From Rutidosis leptorrhynchoides (taxonomy: Eukaryota > Streptophyta > Magnoliopsida > Asterales > Asteraceae): DNA of 64,000 bases. Of this stretch, positions 35,997 through 48,800 are shown in pieces. The notes below the pieces were generated by a model, which saw nothing but the letters and a program-made list of their open reading frames with translations, was not told the origin of the DNA and ran no database searches. The stretch's first letter is position 1; every line of letters starts with the position of its first letter. The stretch covers positions 2,704,001 to 2,768,000 of the forward strand of contig NC_092341.1 in NCBI RefSeq assembly GCF_046630445.1, written 5' to 3'. A program made the translations under genes and the position numbers.

Positions 35997-38900
35997 TGTA
36001 GTGACCCGAACTTTTCCATGTTTATATATATTAATTGAGATTGATATTTACATGATTAAATGTTTCCAACATGTTAAGCAATCAAACTTGTTAAGACTTG
36101 ATTAATTGAAATATGTTTCATATAGACAATTGACCACCCAAGTTGACAGGTGATTCACGAACGTTAAAACTTGTAAAAATTATATGATGACATATATATG
36201 GATATATATAGTTAACATGATACTATGATAAGTAAACATATCATTAAGTATATTAACAATGAACTACATATGTAAAAACAAGACTACTAACTTAATGATT
36301 TTTAAACGAGACATATATGTAACGATTATCGTTGTACAGACATTTAATGTATATATATCATATTAAGAGATATTCATACATGATAATATCATGATAATAT
36401 AATAATTTAAAATCTCATTTGATATTATAAACATTGGGTTAACAACAATTAACAAGATCGATAACCTAAAGGTTTCAAAACAACACTTACATGTAACGAC
36501 TAACGATGACTTAACGACTCAGTTAAAATGTATATACATGTAGTGTTTTAATATGTATTTATACACTTTTGAAAGACTTCAATACACTTATCAAAATACT
36601 TCTACTTAACAAAAATGCTTACAATTACATCCTCGTTCAGTTTCATCAACAATTCTACTCGTATGCACCCGTATTCGTACTCGTACAATACACAGCTTTT
36701 AGATGTATGTACTATTGGTATATACACTCCAATGATCAGCTCTTAGCAGCCCATGTGAGTCACCTAACACATGTGGGAACCATCATTTGGCAACTAGCAT
36801 GAAATATCTCATAAAATTACAAAAATATGAGTAATCATTCATGACTTATTTACATGAAAACAAAATTACATATCCTTTATATCTAATCCATACACCAACG
36901 ACCAAAAACACCTACAAACACTTTCATTCTTCAATTTTCTTCATCTAATTGATCTCTCTCAAGTTCGATCTTCAAGTTCTAAGTGTTCTTCATATATTCT
37001 ACAAGTTCTAGTTACATAAAATCAAGAATACTTTCAAGTTTGCTAGCTCACTTCCAATCTTGTAAGGTGATCATCCAACCTCAAGAAATCTTTGTTTCTT
37101 ACAGTAGGTTATCATTCTAATACAAGGTAATAATCATATTCAAACTTTGGTTCAATTTCTATAACTATAACAATCTTATTTCAAGTGATGATCTTACTTG
37201 AACTTGTTTTCGTGTCATGATTCTGCTTCAAGAACTTCGAGCCATCCAAGGATCCGTTGAAGCTAGATCCATTTTTCTCTTTTCCAGTAGGTTTATCCAA
37301 GGAACTTAAGGTAGTAATGATGTTCATAACATCATTCGATTCATACATATAAAGCTATCTTATTCGAAGGTTTAAACTTGTAATCACTAGAACATAGTTT
37401 AGTTAATTTTAAACTTGTTCGCAAACAAAAGTTAATCCTTCTAACTTGACTTTTAAAATCAACTAAACACATGTTCTATATCTATATGATATGCTAACTT
37501 AATGATTTAAAACCTGGAAACACGAAAAACACCGTAAAACCGGATTTACGCCGTCGTAGTAACACCGCGGGCTGTTTTGGGTTAGTTAATTAAAAACTAT
37601 GATAAACTTTGATTTAAAAGTTGTTATTCTGGGAAAATGATTTTTATTATGAACATGAAACTATATCCAAAAATTATGGTTAAACTCAAAGTGGAAGTAT
37701 GTTTTCTAAAATGGTCATCTAGACGTCGTTCTTTCGACTGAAATGACTACCTTTACAAAAACGACTTGTAACTTATTTTTCCGACTATAAACCTATACTT
37801 TTTCTGTTTAGATTCATAAAATATAGTTCAATATGAAACCATAGCAATTTGATTCACTCAAAACGGATTTAAAATGAAGAAGTTATGGGTAAAACAAGAT
37901 TGGATAATTTTTCTCATTTTAGCTACGTGAAAATTGGTAACAAATCTATTCCAACCATAACTTAATCAACTTGTATTGTATATTATGTAATCTTGAGATA
38001 TCATAGACACGTATACAATGTTTCGACCTATCATGTCGACACATCTATATATATTTCGGAACAACCATAGACACTCTATATGTGAATGTTGGAGTTAGCT
38101 ATACAGGGTTGAGGTTGATTCCAAAATATATATAGTTTGAGTTGTGATCAATACTGAGATACGTATACACTGGGTCGTGGATTGATTCAAGATAATATTT
38201 ATCGATTTATTTCTGTACATCTAACTGTGGACAACTAGTTATAGGTTACTAACGAGGACAGCTGACTTAATAAACTTAAAACATCAAAATATATTAAAAG
38301 TGTTGTAAATATATTTTGAACATACTTTAATATATATGTATATATTGTTATAGGTTCGTGAATCAACAGTGGCCAAGTCTTACTTCCCGACGATATAAAA
38401 ATCTGTGAAAGTGAGTTATAGTCCCACTTTTAAAATCTAATATTTTTGGGATGAGAATACATGCAGGTTTTATAAATGATTTACAAAATAGACACAAGTA
38501 CGTGAAACTACATTCTATGGTTGAATTATCGAAATCGAATATGCCCCTTTTTATTAAGTCTGGTAATCTAAGAATTAGGGAACAGACACCCTAATTGACG
38601 CGAATCCTAAAGATAGATCTATTGGGCCTAACAAACCCCATCCAAAGTACCGGATGCTTTAGTACTTCGAAATTTATATCATATCCGAAGGGTGTCCCGG
38701 AATGATGGGGATATTCTTATATATGCATCTTGTTAATGTCGGTTACCAGGTGTTCACCATATGAATGATTTTTATCTCTATGTATGGGATGTGTATTGAA
38801 ATATGAAATCTTGTGGTCTATTGTTACGATTTGATATATATAGGTTAAACCTATAACTCACCAACATTTTTGTTGACGTTTTAAGCATGTTTATTCTCAG

Positions 38901-39243
38901 GTGATTATTAAGAGCTTCCGCTGTCGCATACTTAAATAAGGACGAGATTTGGAGTCCATGCTTGTATGATATTGTGTAAAAACTGCATTCAAGAAACTTA
39001 TTTTGTTGTAACATATTTGTATTGTAAACCATTATGTAATGGTCGTGTGTAAACAGGATATTTTAGATTATCATTATTTGATAATCTACGTAAAGCTTTT
39101 TAAACCTTTATTGATGAAATAAAGGTTATGGTTTGTTTTAAAATGAATGCAGTCTTTGAAAAACGTCTCATATAGAGGTCAAAACCTCGCAACGAAATCA
39201 ATTAATATGGAACGTTTTTAATCAATAAGAACGGGACATTTCA
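35997..39243 (+). repeat. 5' LTR of chromovirus copy 1
   Basis: The LTR starts TGTAGTGACCCGAAC and ends GGGACATTTCA. It contains the AACGATTATCGTT palindrome (near 36321), a strongly conserved 234-bp block (36569-36802), the candidate TATA at 36876-36883 and the hairpin module (38573-38596). Such a long LTR is unusual but is shared by all family members in the window. Confidence 0.95.
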
Positions 39244-39245
39244 GT

Positions 39246-39257
39246 TGGTATCAGAGC
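39246..39257 (+). other. Primer-binding site of chromovirus copy 1
   Basis: TGGTATCAGAGC is the standard complement to the 3' end of initiator-Met tRNA and lies two bases after the LTR. Confidence 0.9.
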
Positions 39258-39452
39258 GTTGGTCTTAGAGAACCAGAATTTTGCATTAGTGTGTCTTATC
39301 GAGTTTGTTAGGATGCATTAGTGAGTCTGGACTTCGACCGTGTTTACTTGAAAAATGATTGCTTAACAAATTTTGTTGGAAACTATATATTTTTAACATG
39401 TGAATATTATGTGATATATTAATCTCTTAACGCGTTTGATATTATGTGATAA

Positions 39453-40067
39453 ATGTCTACCTCTAGAACAAGTCCCATTGACTCACCTAATAATAATGAA
39501 GAGTCAAATATAAATTGGAATGATTCGTGAACTGATTCACAAGTTCCCGAAGAGGAACCGGAAGAAGAGTCGGAACCGGAAGAAGAATCGGAACCGGAAG
39601 AAGAATCGGAACCGGATGAAGAAATAGAACCGGTGGGGGAAATAATAAAACGGTTAAGTAAAAGAAAATCCTCAACCAACCGACCAAGGTTAATTATGGT
39701 CAATGGTGTTTCCGCCAAGGAAGCAAAATATTGGGAGGATTACCAATTCTCCGATGAATCGGATTCCGACGAGAATTCCGATGATGTTATAGAAATTACC
39801 CCAACTGAATTTAAAAAGGCAAAAGAAAATAATAAGGGAAAGGGCATAAAAATAGAGAAATCTAATTCCAACCCCGATGAACTTTATATGTATCGTCAAC
39901 CCCCGAAGTCCTTAAGTTGTAACAATGACCCGGGAACCTCTAAACCACCAGGTTTTTCTAAACCAATGTGGAAAATTACGGCTCGTATTAAGGGAACATC
40001 ATATATCCCTAGAAACTTGGCAAAACGAACCAAAACCGAAGAAGAAGAAACAAGCGAGTCGGAATAA
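39453..40067 (+). pseudogene. Acidic accessory ORF of chromovirus copy 1, one stop
   Basis: ATG 39453 to TAA 40065-40067, 204 codons, broken by TGA at 39528-39530 where the sister copy has TGG. The N-terminal third contains tandem EPEEES units (strongly acidic). The middle is Asp/Ser-rich (DESDSDENSDD) and the C-terminus is basic. The same ORF is intact in copy 2 (59206-58592). No known domain is recognised. Position between the primer-binding site and gag marks it as an element accessory protein. Confidence 0.6.
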
Positions 40068-40206
40068 GATAGTTGTATTCGTGTGGTGTAATATATGTAA
40101 TATAGTGTGCTTATGCTTTATGATATATGTAAAAATTGCTTGTATTAATAAGTATTTTTTTTTTATGAATCTAACTCTTGTCTATTTTACAGTATAAAAA
40201 CACAAA

Positions 40207-40890
40207 ATGGATAGACAACCCAATATTTTAAGAGACCTACCCGGAGACATGATTGATGAAATCTTGTCTAGAGTCGGTCAGAATTCTTCGGCACAACTAT
40301 TTAAGGCGAGATCAGTTTGTAAGACATTCGAAGAACGTTCCAAGAATGCCTTGGTTTATAAAAGGCTTTCGTTCGAAAGATGGGGGATATCACATTGGGA
40401 AATCCATAAGTTACGATGTTTTTACTTTGACGCATATATTGCGGGGAACCCAAATGCTATTTTACGCAATGGGTTAAGAAATTATTTTGACTCAATATAT
40501 CCGAATATTGGACTTCGTGACTTAGAAAAAGCGGCTAACATGCAACATAAAGAAGCATGTTATGCTTACGGATTAGTAATGTTCGCTTCTCACCAAAGTG
40601 AGAACAAGAACATCGGCCTACAACTATTAAACAAAACGTTCCCACAAGTGACGGAGTCGGTAATTGGGGTAAGAAATGAGGTTTTTAGATTGTTACGGGA
40701 CTGTTGGACATTACGTAACCCTCGCCCCTTTGACGATGTTACAACACGCTGTCTTATCAACGGCCATAACGGTTATGTTCCACAAGACCAAGGATGGGAA
40801 GTAATCCTAGTAAAACCAGAATGCATGACTTGTTTCTGGACGTATGAATTACGTGTCTTTATTGCCTTTGCTGAACGACTTGTGTACTAG
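40207..40890 (+). CDS. F-box-like protein carried by the chromovirus (intact in copy 1)
   Basis: The ORF has 227 codons from ATG 40207. Residues 11-56 fit an F-box: LPGDMIDEILSRVG, then a spacer, LFKARSVCKTF and LVYKRLSFERW. The C-terminal part resembles plant F-box proteins of the At2g35280 kind, with the block EACYAYGLVMFASH followed by a Cys-containing tail; this is from memory. F-box proteins recruit targets to SCF ubiquitin ligases via SKP1. Both chromovirus copies carry it at the same place and in the element's own orientation, so it is a constant part of the element rather than a chance neighbour. Copy 2 differs by similar numbers of synonymous and non-synonymous changes and one nonsense codon. 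Its target, if any, is unknown. Confidence 0.7.
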   Translation: MDRQPNILRDLPGDMIDEILSRVGQNSSAQLFKARSVCKTFEERSKNALVYKRLSFERWGISHWEIHKLRCFYFDAYIAGNPNAILRNGLRNYFDSIYPNIGLRDLEKAANMQHKEACYAYGLVMFASHQSENKNIGLQLLNKTFPQVTESVIGVRNEVFRLLRDCWTLRNPRPFDDVTTRCLINGHNGYVPQDQGWEVILVKPECMTCFWTYELRVFIAFAERLVY

Positions 40891-41082
40891 CTAGAATTAT
40901 CTTCACAACCATCTTGTATCAAATTTATTGTGTGCTATATTTCATGCTATATGTAAAATAAGCGGTATTGTAAGTTTGTAAAATATTGTGTAAAAGTTTG
41001 AACGCGAAATATTATTATAATCAGTTTTTCATATAGAATTGTAGTAGTTGAATTGTATATTAGCTACTAAGTATGAACTTAA

Positions 41083-41099
41083 CGGGTAGGTACTACCCG
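41083..41099 (+). other. Perfect palindrome resembling the polypurine tract / LTR junction
   Basis: CGGGTAG-GTA-CTACCCG is a perfect 7-bp inverted repeat between the F-box ORF and gag. The stretch TTAACGGGTAGGTACT also occurs at the 3' end of the element just before and into the 3' LTR (45823-45838). The bases after it (ACCCGAATTT) resemble the LTR start (GACCCGAACTTTT). Copy 2 has the same stretch with one mismatch (57559-57576). Confidence 0.6.
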
Positions 41100-41231
41100 A
41101 ATTTAAACTTATAAAACGCTAATATGAAGAAAAAGCTTTTATAAATGAGTTCATATTATGCTACAAAATACTATTAACTACTCTTAATATTCTGTATGAT
41201 TAACTTGTTCCATTTGACTATTTTGAAGGAA

Positions 41232-44200
41232 ATGGCACCGACTACTCGACACACCGTGAATATGAATGAAGAGGAATTCCGTACTTTTCTAGCTTCAAAC
41301 ATAGCCGCAGTACAGGCTGCGCTACATACCAACAATAACCTTGGATCTAGCAGTACAGGAAATCGTGTAGGATGCACCTACAAAGAATTTACTGCCTGCA
41401 AACCTTTGGAATTTGATGGAACCGAAGGACCGATCGAATTGAAACAGTGGACCGAGAAGGTCGAATCGGTGTTTGCCATAAGTAAGTGTACTGAAGAGGA
41501 CAAAGTGAAGTACGCTACGCATACCTTCACAGGTTCTGCGTTAACATGGTGGAATACCTATCTAGAGCAAGTGGGATAAGACGATGCGTACGCACTACCG
41601 TGGTCAGCATTCAAGCACTTGATGAACGAGAAGTACCGTCCCAGAACCGAGGTCAATAAGCTCAAGACAGAACTTAGAGGGTTACGAACCCAAGGATTTG
41701 ATATTACCACGTACGAAAGACAATTCACGGAATTGTGCCTATTGTGTCCGGGAGCATTCGAAGACGAGGAAGAGAAGATCGACGCGTTTGTGAAAGGATT
41801 ACCAGAAAGAATCCAAGAAGATATAAGTTCACACGAGCCCGCCTCCATACAACAGGCATGTAGAATGGCTCACAAACTAGTGAACCAGATTGAAGAAAGA
41901 ATTAAAGAACAGACTGCTGAAAAGGCTAATGTGAAGCAAGTCAAAAGAAAGTGGGAGGAAAACGGTGATAAGAATCACCAATACAACAACAACAGCAATT
42001 ATAACAATAATCGCAACAATTATCCCAACAATCGCAACATCAATCGCAACTACAACAAACGGCCCAACAACAACAACAACAACAACAGCAACTACAACAA
42101 TCATCCCAACAACAATAATAACCGCAATAACAACAACAATCAGAAGCAGCTATGCCAAAGGTGTGAAAAGTATCACTCGGGGTTCTGCACCAAATTTTGC
42201 AACAAGTGTAAAAGAAATGGTCATAGCGCGGCGAAGTGTGAGGTCTACGAACCAGGGGTTAATAGAACGAAAGGAACAAATGGTGTCGGAACGAGTAATG
42301 GCGGAGCAAGTAGTGTCGGAGCAAGTTATGCCAATGTAGTTTGTTATAAATGTGGAAAACCGGGCCATATTATTAGAAATTGCCCGAACCAGGAGAACAC
42401 GAATGGACAAGGCCGCGGAAGAGTTTTCAATATTAATGCGGCAGAGGCACAAGAAGACCCGGAGCTTGTTACGGGTACATTTCTTATTGACAATAAATCT
42501 GCTTACGTTTTATTTGATTCGGGTGCGGATAGAAGCTATATGAGTAGAGATTTTTGTGCTAAATTAAGTTGTCCATTGACGCCTTTGGATAGTAAACTTT
42601 TACTCGAATTAGCAAATGGTAAATTAATTTCAGCAGATAATATATGTCGGAATCGAGAAATTAAACTGGTTAGCGAAACATTTAAGATTGATTTGATACC
42701 AGTAGAGTTAGGGAGTTTTGATGTGATAATCGGTATGGACTGGTTGAAAGAAGTGAAAGCAGAGATCGTTTGTTACAAAAATGCAATTCGCATTATACGA
42801 GAAAAAGGAAAACCCTTAATGGTGTACGGAGAAAAGGGCAACACGAAGCTACATCTTATTAGTAATTTGAAGGCACAAAAACTAATAAGAAAAGGTTGCT
42901 ATGCTGTTCTAGCACACGTCGAGAAAGTACAAACTGAAGAAAAGAGCATCAATGATGTTCCCATTGCAAAAGAATTTCCTGATGTATTTCCGAAAGAATT
43001 ACCAGGATTACCCCCACATCGATCCGTTGAATTTCAAATAGATCTTGTACCAGGAGCTGCACCAATAGCTCGTACTCCTTACAGACTCGCACCCAGCGAG
43101 ATAAAAGAACTGCAAAGCCAATTACAAGAACTTTTAGAGCGTGGTTTCATTCGACCAAACACATCACCGTGGGGAGCTCCTGTTTTGTTTGTCAAGAAGA
43201 AAGATGGTACATTCAGGTTGTGTATCGACTACCGAGAGTTGAACAAACTTACCATCAAGAACCGCTACCCACTACCGAGAATCGACGACTTATTTGATCA
43301 ACTACAAGGCTCGTCTGTTTATTCAAAGATTGACTTACGTTCCGGGTATCATCAAATGCGGGTGAAAGAAGATGATATTCCAAAGACTGCTTTTAGAACA
43401 CGTTACGGTCATTACGAGTTTATGGTCATGCCATTTGGTTTAACTAATGCACCAGCTGTGTTCATGGACCTTATGAACCGAGTGTGTGGACCATACCTTG
43501 ACAAGTTTGTCATTGTTTTCATTGATGACATACTTATTTACTCAAAGAATGACCAAGAACACGGTGAACATTTGAGAAAGGTGTTAGAAGTATTGAGGAA
43601 GGAAGAATTGTACGCTAAGTTTTCAAAGTGTGCATTTTGGTTGGAAGAAGTTCAATTCCTCGGTCACATAGTGAACAAAGAAGGTATTAAGGTGGATCCG
43701 GCAAAGATAGAAACTGTTGAAAAGTGGGAAACCCCGAAAACTCCGAAACACATACGCCAGTTTTTAGGACTAGCTGGTTACTACAGAAGGTTCATCCAAG
43801 ACTTTTCCAGAATAGCAAAATCCTTGACTGCATTAACGCATAAATGGAAGAAATTTGAATGGAATGATGAACAAGAGAAAGCGTTTCAGTTATTGAAGAA
43901 AAAGCTAACTACGGCACCTATATTGTCATTGCCTGAAGGGAATGATGATTTTGTGATTTATTGTGACGCATCAAAGCAAGGTCTCGGTTGTGTATTAATG
44001 CAACGAACGAAGGTGATTGCTTATGCGTCTAGACAATTGAAGATTCACGAACAAAATTATACGACGCATGATTTGGAATTAGGCGCGGTTGTTTTTGCAT
44101 TAAAGACTTGGAGGCACTACTTATATGGGGTTAAAAGTATTATATATACCGACCACAAAAGTCTTCAACACATATTTAATCAGAAACAACTGAATATGAG

Positions 44201-45802
44201 GCAGCGTAGGTGGATTGAATTATTGAATGATTACGACTTTGAGATTCGTTACCACCCAGGGAAGGCAAATGTGGTAGCCGATGCCTTGAGCAGGAAGGAC
44301 AGAGAACCCATTCGAGTAAAATCTATGAATATAATGATTCATAATAACCTTACTACTCAAATAAAGGAGGCGCAACAAGGAGTTTTAAAATGGGAAATTT
44401 AAAGGATGAAATACCCAAAGGATCGGAGAAGCATCTTAATATTCGGGAAGACGGAACCCGGTATAGGGCTGAAAGGATTTGGGTACCAAAATTTGGAGAT
44501 ATGAGAGAAATGGTACTTAGAGAAGCTCATAAAACCAGATACTCAATACATCCTGGAACGGGGAAGATGTACAAGGATCTCAAGAAACATTTTTGGTGGC
44601 CGGGTATGAAAGCCGATGTTGCTAAATACGTAGGAGAATGTTTGACGTGTTCTAAGGTCAAAGCTGAGCATCAGAAACCATCAGGTCTACTTCAACAATC
44701 CGAAATCCCGGAATGGAAATGGGAAAACATTACCATGGATTTCATCACTAAATTGCCAAGGACTGCAAGTGGTTTTGATACTATTTGGGTAATAGTTGAT
44801 CGTCTCACCAAATCAGCACACTTCCTGCCAATAAGAGAAGATGACAAGATGGAGAAGTTAGCACGACTGTATTTGAAGGAAGTCATCTCCAGACATGGAA
44901 TACCAATCTCTATTATCTCTTATAGGGATGGCAGATTTATTTCAAGATTCTGGCAGACATTACAGCAAGCATTAGGAACTCGTCTAGACATGAGTACTGC
45001 CTATCATCCACAAACTGATGGGCAGAGCGAAAGGACGATACAAACGCTTGAAGACATGCTACGAGCATGTGTTATTGATTTCGGAAACAGTTGGGATCGA
45101 CATCTACCGTTAGCAGAATTTTCCTACAACAACAGCTACCATTCAAGCATTGAGATGGCGCCGTTTGAAGCACTTTATGGTAGAAAGTGCAGGTCTTCGA
45201 TTTGTTGGAGTGAATTAGGGGATAGACAGATTACGGGTCCGGAGATTATACAAGAAACTACCGAGAAGATCATCCAAATTCAACAACGGTTGAAAACCGC
45301 CCAAAGTCGACAAAAGAGCTACGCTGACATTAAAAGAAAAGATATAGAATTTGAAATTGGAGAGATGGTCATGCTTAAAGTTGCACCTTGGAAAGGCGTT
45401 GTTCGATTTGGTAAACGAGGGAAATTAAATCCAAGGTTTATTGGACCATTCAAGATTATTGATCGTGTCGGACCAGTAGCTTACCGACTTGAGTTACCTC
45501 AACAACTCGCGGCTGTACATAACACTTTCCACGTCTCGAATTTGAAGAAATGTTTTGCTAAAGAAGATCTCACTATTCCGTTAGATGAAATCCAAATCAA
45601 CGAAAAACTTCAATTCATCGAAGAACCCGTCGAAATAATGGATCGTGAGGTTAAAAGACTTAAGCAAAACAAGATACCAATTGTTAAGGTTCGATGGAAT
45701 GCTCGTAGAGGACTCGAGTTCACCTGGGAGCGTGAAGATCAGATGAAGAAGAAATACCCACATCTATTTCCAGAAGATTCGTCAACACCTTCAACAGCTT
45801 AA
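41232..45802 (+). pseudogene. Chromovirus gag-pol, copy 1 (one stop, one frameshift)
   Basis: Gag starts at ATG 41232. Domains: capsid-like (about 41380-41900), Asn-rich linker from AAC/AAT repeats (41980-42140), two zinc-binding segments including [14 protein letters not shown], protease [11 protein letters not shown] (near 42520), reverse transcriptase with [11 protein letters not shown] and catalytic FIDD (near 43520), RNase H ([21 protein letters not shown]), integrase HHCC finger (44527-44660) and a C-terminal chromodomain (about 45620-45775, [18 protein letters not shown]). Breaks: TAA at 41577-41579 (sister CAA) and a one-base loss in the A run at 44387-44390 (sister has five A). Integrase has TAT (Tyr) at 44921-44923 where ISDRD normally gives the catalytic Asp. 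The chromodomain and domain order place it in the Tekay/Del clade. Confidence 0.93.
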
Positions 45803-45824
45803 AATTTCGGGACGAAATTTATTT

Positions 45825-45837
45825 AACGGGTAGGTAC
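45825..45837 (+). other. Polypurine-tract region of chromovirus copy 1
   Basis: AACGGGTAGGTAC directly precedes the 3' LTR. It is only moderately purine-rich, but it is in the right place and is conserved in copy 2 (52802-52814). Confidence 0.6.
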
Positions 45838-48800
45838 TGTAGTGACCCGAACTTTTCCATGTTTATATATATTAATTGAGATTGATATTTACATGATTAA
45901 ATGTTTCCAACATGTTAAGAAATCAAACTTGTTAAGACTTGATTAATTGAAATATGTTTCATACAGACAATTGACCACCCAAGTTGACAGGTGATTCACG
46001 AACGTTAAAACTTGTAAAAATTATATGATGACATATATATGGTTATATATATAGTTAACATGATACTATGATAAGTAAACATATCATTAAGTATATTAAC
46101 AATGAACTACATATGTAAAAACAAGACTACTAACTTAATGATTTTTAAACGAGACATATATGTAACGATTATCGTTGTACAGACATTTAATGTATATATA
46201 TCATATTAAGAGATATTCATACATGATAATATCATGATAATATAATAATTTAAAATCTCATTTGATATTATAAACATTGGGTTAACAACAATTAACAAGA
46301 TCGATAACCTAAAGGTTTCAAAACAACACTTACATGTAACGACTAACGATGACTTAACGACTCAGTTAAAATGTATATACATGTAGTGTTTTAATATGTA
46401 TTTATACACTTTTGAAAGACTTCAATACACTTATCAAAATACTTCTACTTAACAAAAATGCTTACAATTACATCCTCGTTCAGTTTCATCAACAATTCTA
46501 CTCGTATGCACCCGTATTCGTACTCGTACAATACACAGCTTTTAGATGTATGTACTATTGGTATATACACTCCAATGATCAGCTCTTAGCAGCCCATGTG
46601 AGTCACCTAACACATGTGGGAACCATCATTTGGCAACTAGCATGAAATATCTCATAAAATTACAAAAATATGAGTAATCATTCATGACTTATTTACATGA
46701 AAACAAAATTACATATCCTTTATATCTAATCCATACACCAACGACCAAAAACACCTACAAACACTTTCATTCTTCAATTTTCTTCATCTAATTGATCTCT
46801 CTCAAGTTCTATCTTCAAGTTCTAAGTGTTCTTCATATATTCTACAAGTTGTAGGTACATAAAATCAAGAATACTTTCAAGTTTGCTAGCTCACTTCCAA
46901 TCTTGTAAGGTGATCATCCAACCTCAAGAAATCTTTGTTTCTTACAGTAGGTTATCATTCTAATACAAGGTAATAATCATATTCAAACTTTGGTTCAATT
47001 TCTATAACTATAACAATCTTATTTCAAGTGATGATCTTACTTGAACTTGTTTTCGTGTCATGATTCTGCTTCAAGAACTTCGAGCCATCCAAGGATCCGT
47101 TGAAGCTAGATCCATTTTTCTCTTTTAAAGTAGGTTTATCCAAGGAACTTAAGGTAGTAATGATGTTCATAACATCATTTGATTCATACATATAAAACTA
47201 TCTTATTCGAAGGTTTAAACTTGTAATCACTAGAACATAGTTTAGTTAATTCTAAACTTGTTCGCAAACAAAAGTTAATCCTTCTAACTTGACTTTTAAA
47301 ATCAACTAAACACATGTTCTATATCTATATGATATGCTAACTTAATGATTTAAAACCTGGAAACACGAAAAATACCGTAAAACCGGATTTACGCCGTCGT
47401 AGTAACACCGCGGGCTGTTTTGGGTTAGTTAATTAAAAACTATGATAAACTTTGATTTAAAAGTTGTTATTCTGGGAAAATGATTTTTATTATGAACATG
47501 AAACTATATCCAAAAATTATGGTTAAACTCAAAGTGGAAGTATGTTTTCTAAAATGGTCATCTAGACGACGTTCTTTTGACTGAAATGACTACCTTTACA
47601 AAAACGACTTGTAACTTATTTTTCCGATTATAAACCTATACTTTTTCTGTTTAGATTCATAAAATATAGTTCAATATGAAACCATAGCAATTTGATTCAC
47701 TCAAAACGGATTTAAAATGAAGAAGTTATGGGTAAAACAAGATTGGATAATTTTTCTCATTTTAGCTACGTGAAAATTGGTAACAAATCTATTCCAACCA
47801 TAACTTAATCAACTTGTATTGTATATTATGTAATCTTGAGATATCATAGACACGTATACAATGTTTCGACCTATCATGTCGACACATCTATATATATTTC
47901 GGAACAACCATAGACACTCTATATGTGAATGTTGGAGTTAGCTATACAGGGTTGAGGTTGATTCCAAAATATATATAGTTTGAGTTGTGATCAATACTGA
48001 GATACGTATACACTGGGTCGTGGATTGATTCAAGATAATATTTATCGATTTATTTCTGTACATCTAACTGTGGACAACTAGTTATAGGTTACTAACGAGG
48101 ACAGCTGACTTAATAAACTTAAAACATCAAAATATATTAAAAGTGTTGTAAATATATTTTGAACATACTTTAATATATATGTATATATTGTTATAGGTTC
48201 GTGAATCAACAGTGGCCAAGTCTTACTTCCCGACGAAGTAAAAATCTGTGAAAGTGAGTTATAGTCCCACTTTTAAAATCTAATATTTTTGGGATGAGAA
48301 TACATGCAGGTTTTATAAATGATTTACAAAATAGACACAAGTACGTGAAACTACATTCTATGGTTGAATTATCGAAATCGAATATGCCCCTTTTTATTAA
48401 GTCTGGTAATCTAAGAATTAGGGAACAGACACCCTAATTGACGCGAATCCTAAAGATAGATCTATTGGGCCTAACAAACCCCATCCAAAGTACCGGATGC
48501 TTTAGTACTTCGAAATTTATATCATATCCGAAGGGTGTCCCGGAATGATGGGGATATTCTTATATATGCATCTTGTTAATGTCGGTTACCAGGTGTTCAC
48601 CATATGAATGATTTTTATCTCTATGTATGGGATGTGTATTGAAATATGAAATCTTGTGGTCTATTGTTACGATTTGATATATATAGGTTAAACCTATAAC
48701 TCACCAACATTTTTGTTGACGTTTTAAGCATGTTTATTCTCATGTGATTATTAAGAGCTTCCGCTGTCGCATACTTAAATAAGGACGAGATTTGGAGTCC

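Noticed and set aside
41877..42104. Val/Ile-rich minus-strand ORF (also 56536-56781 on the plus strand in copy 2)
   Set aside because: It results from reading the AAC/AAT repeats of the gag Asn-rich linker in the wrong frame or strand.
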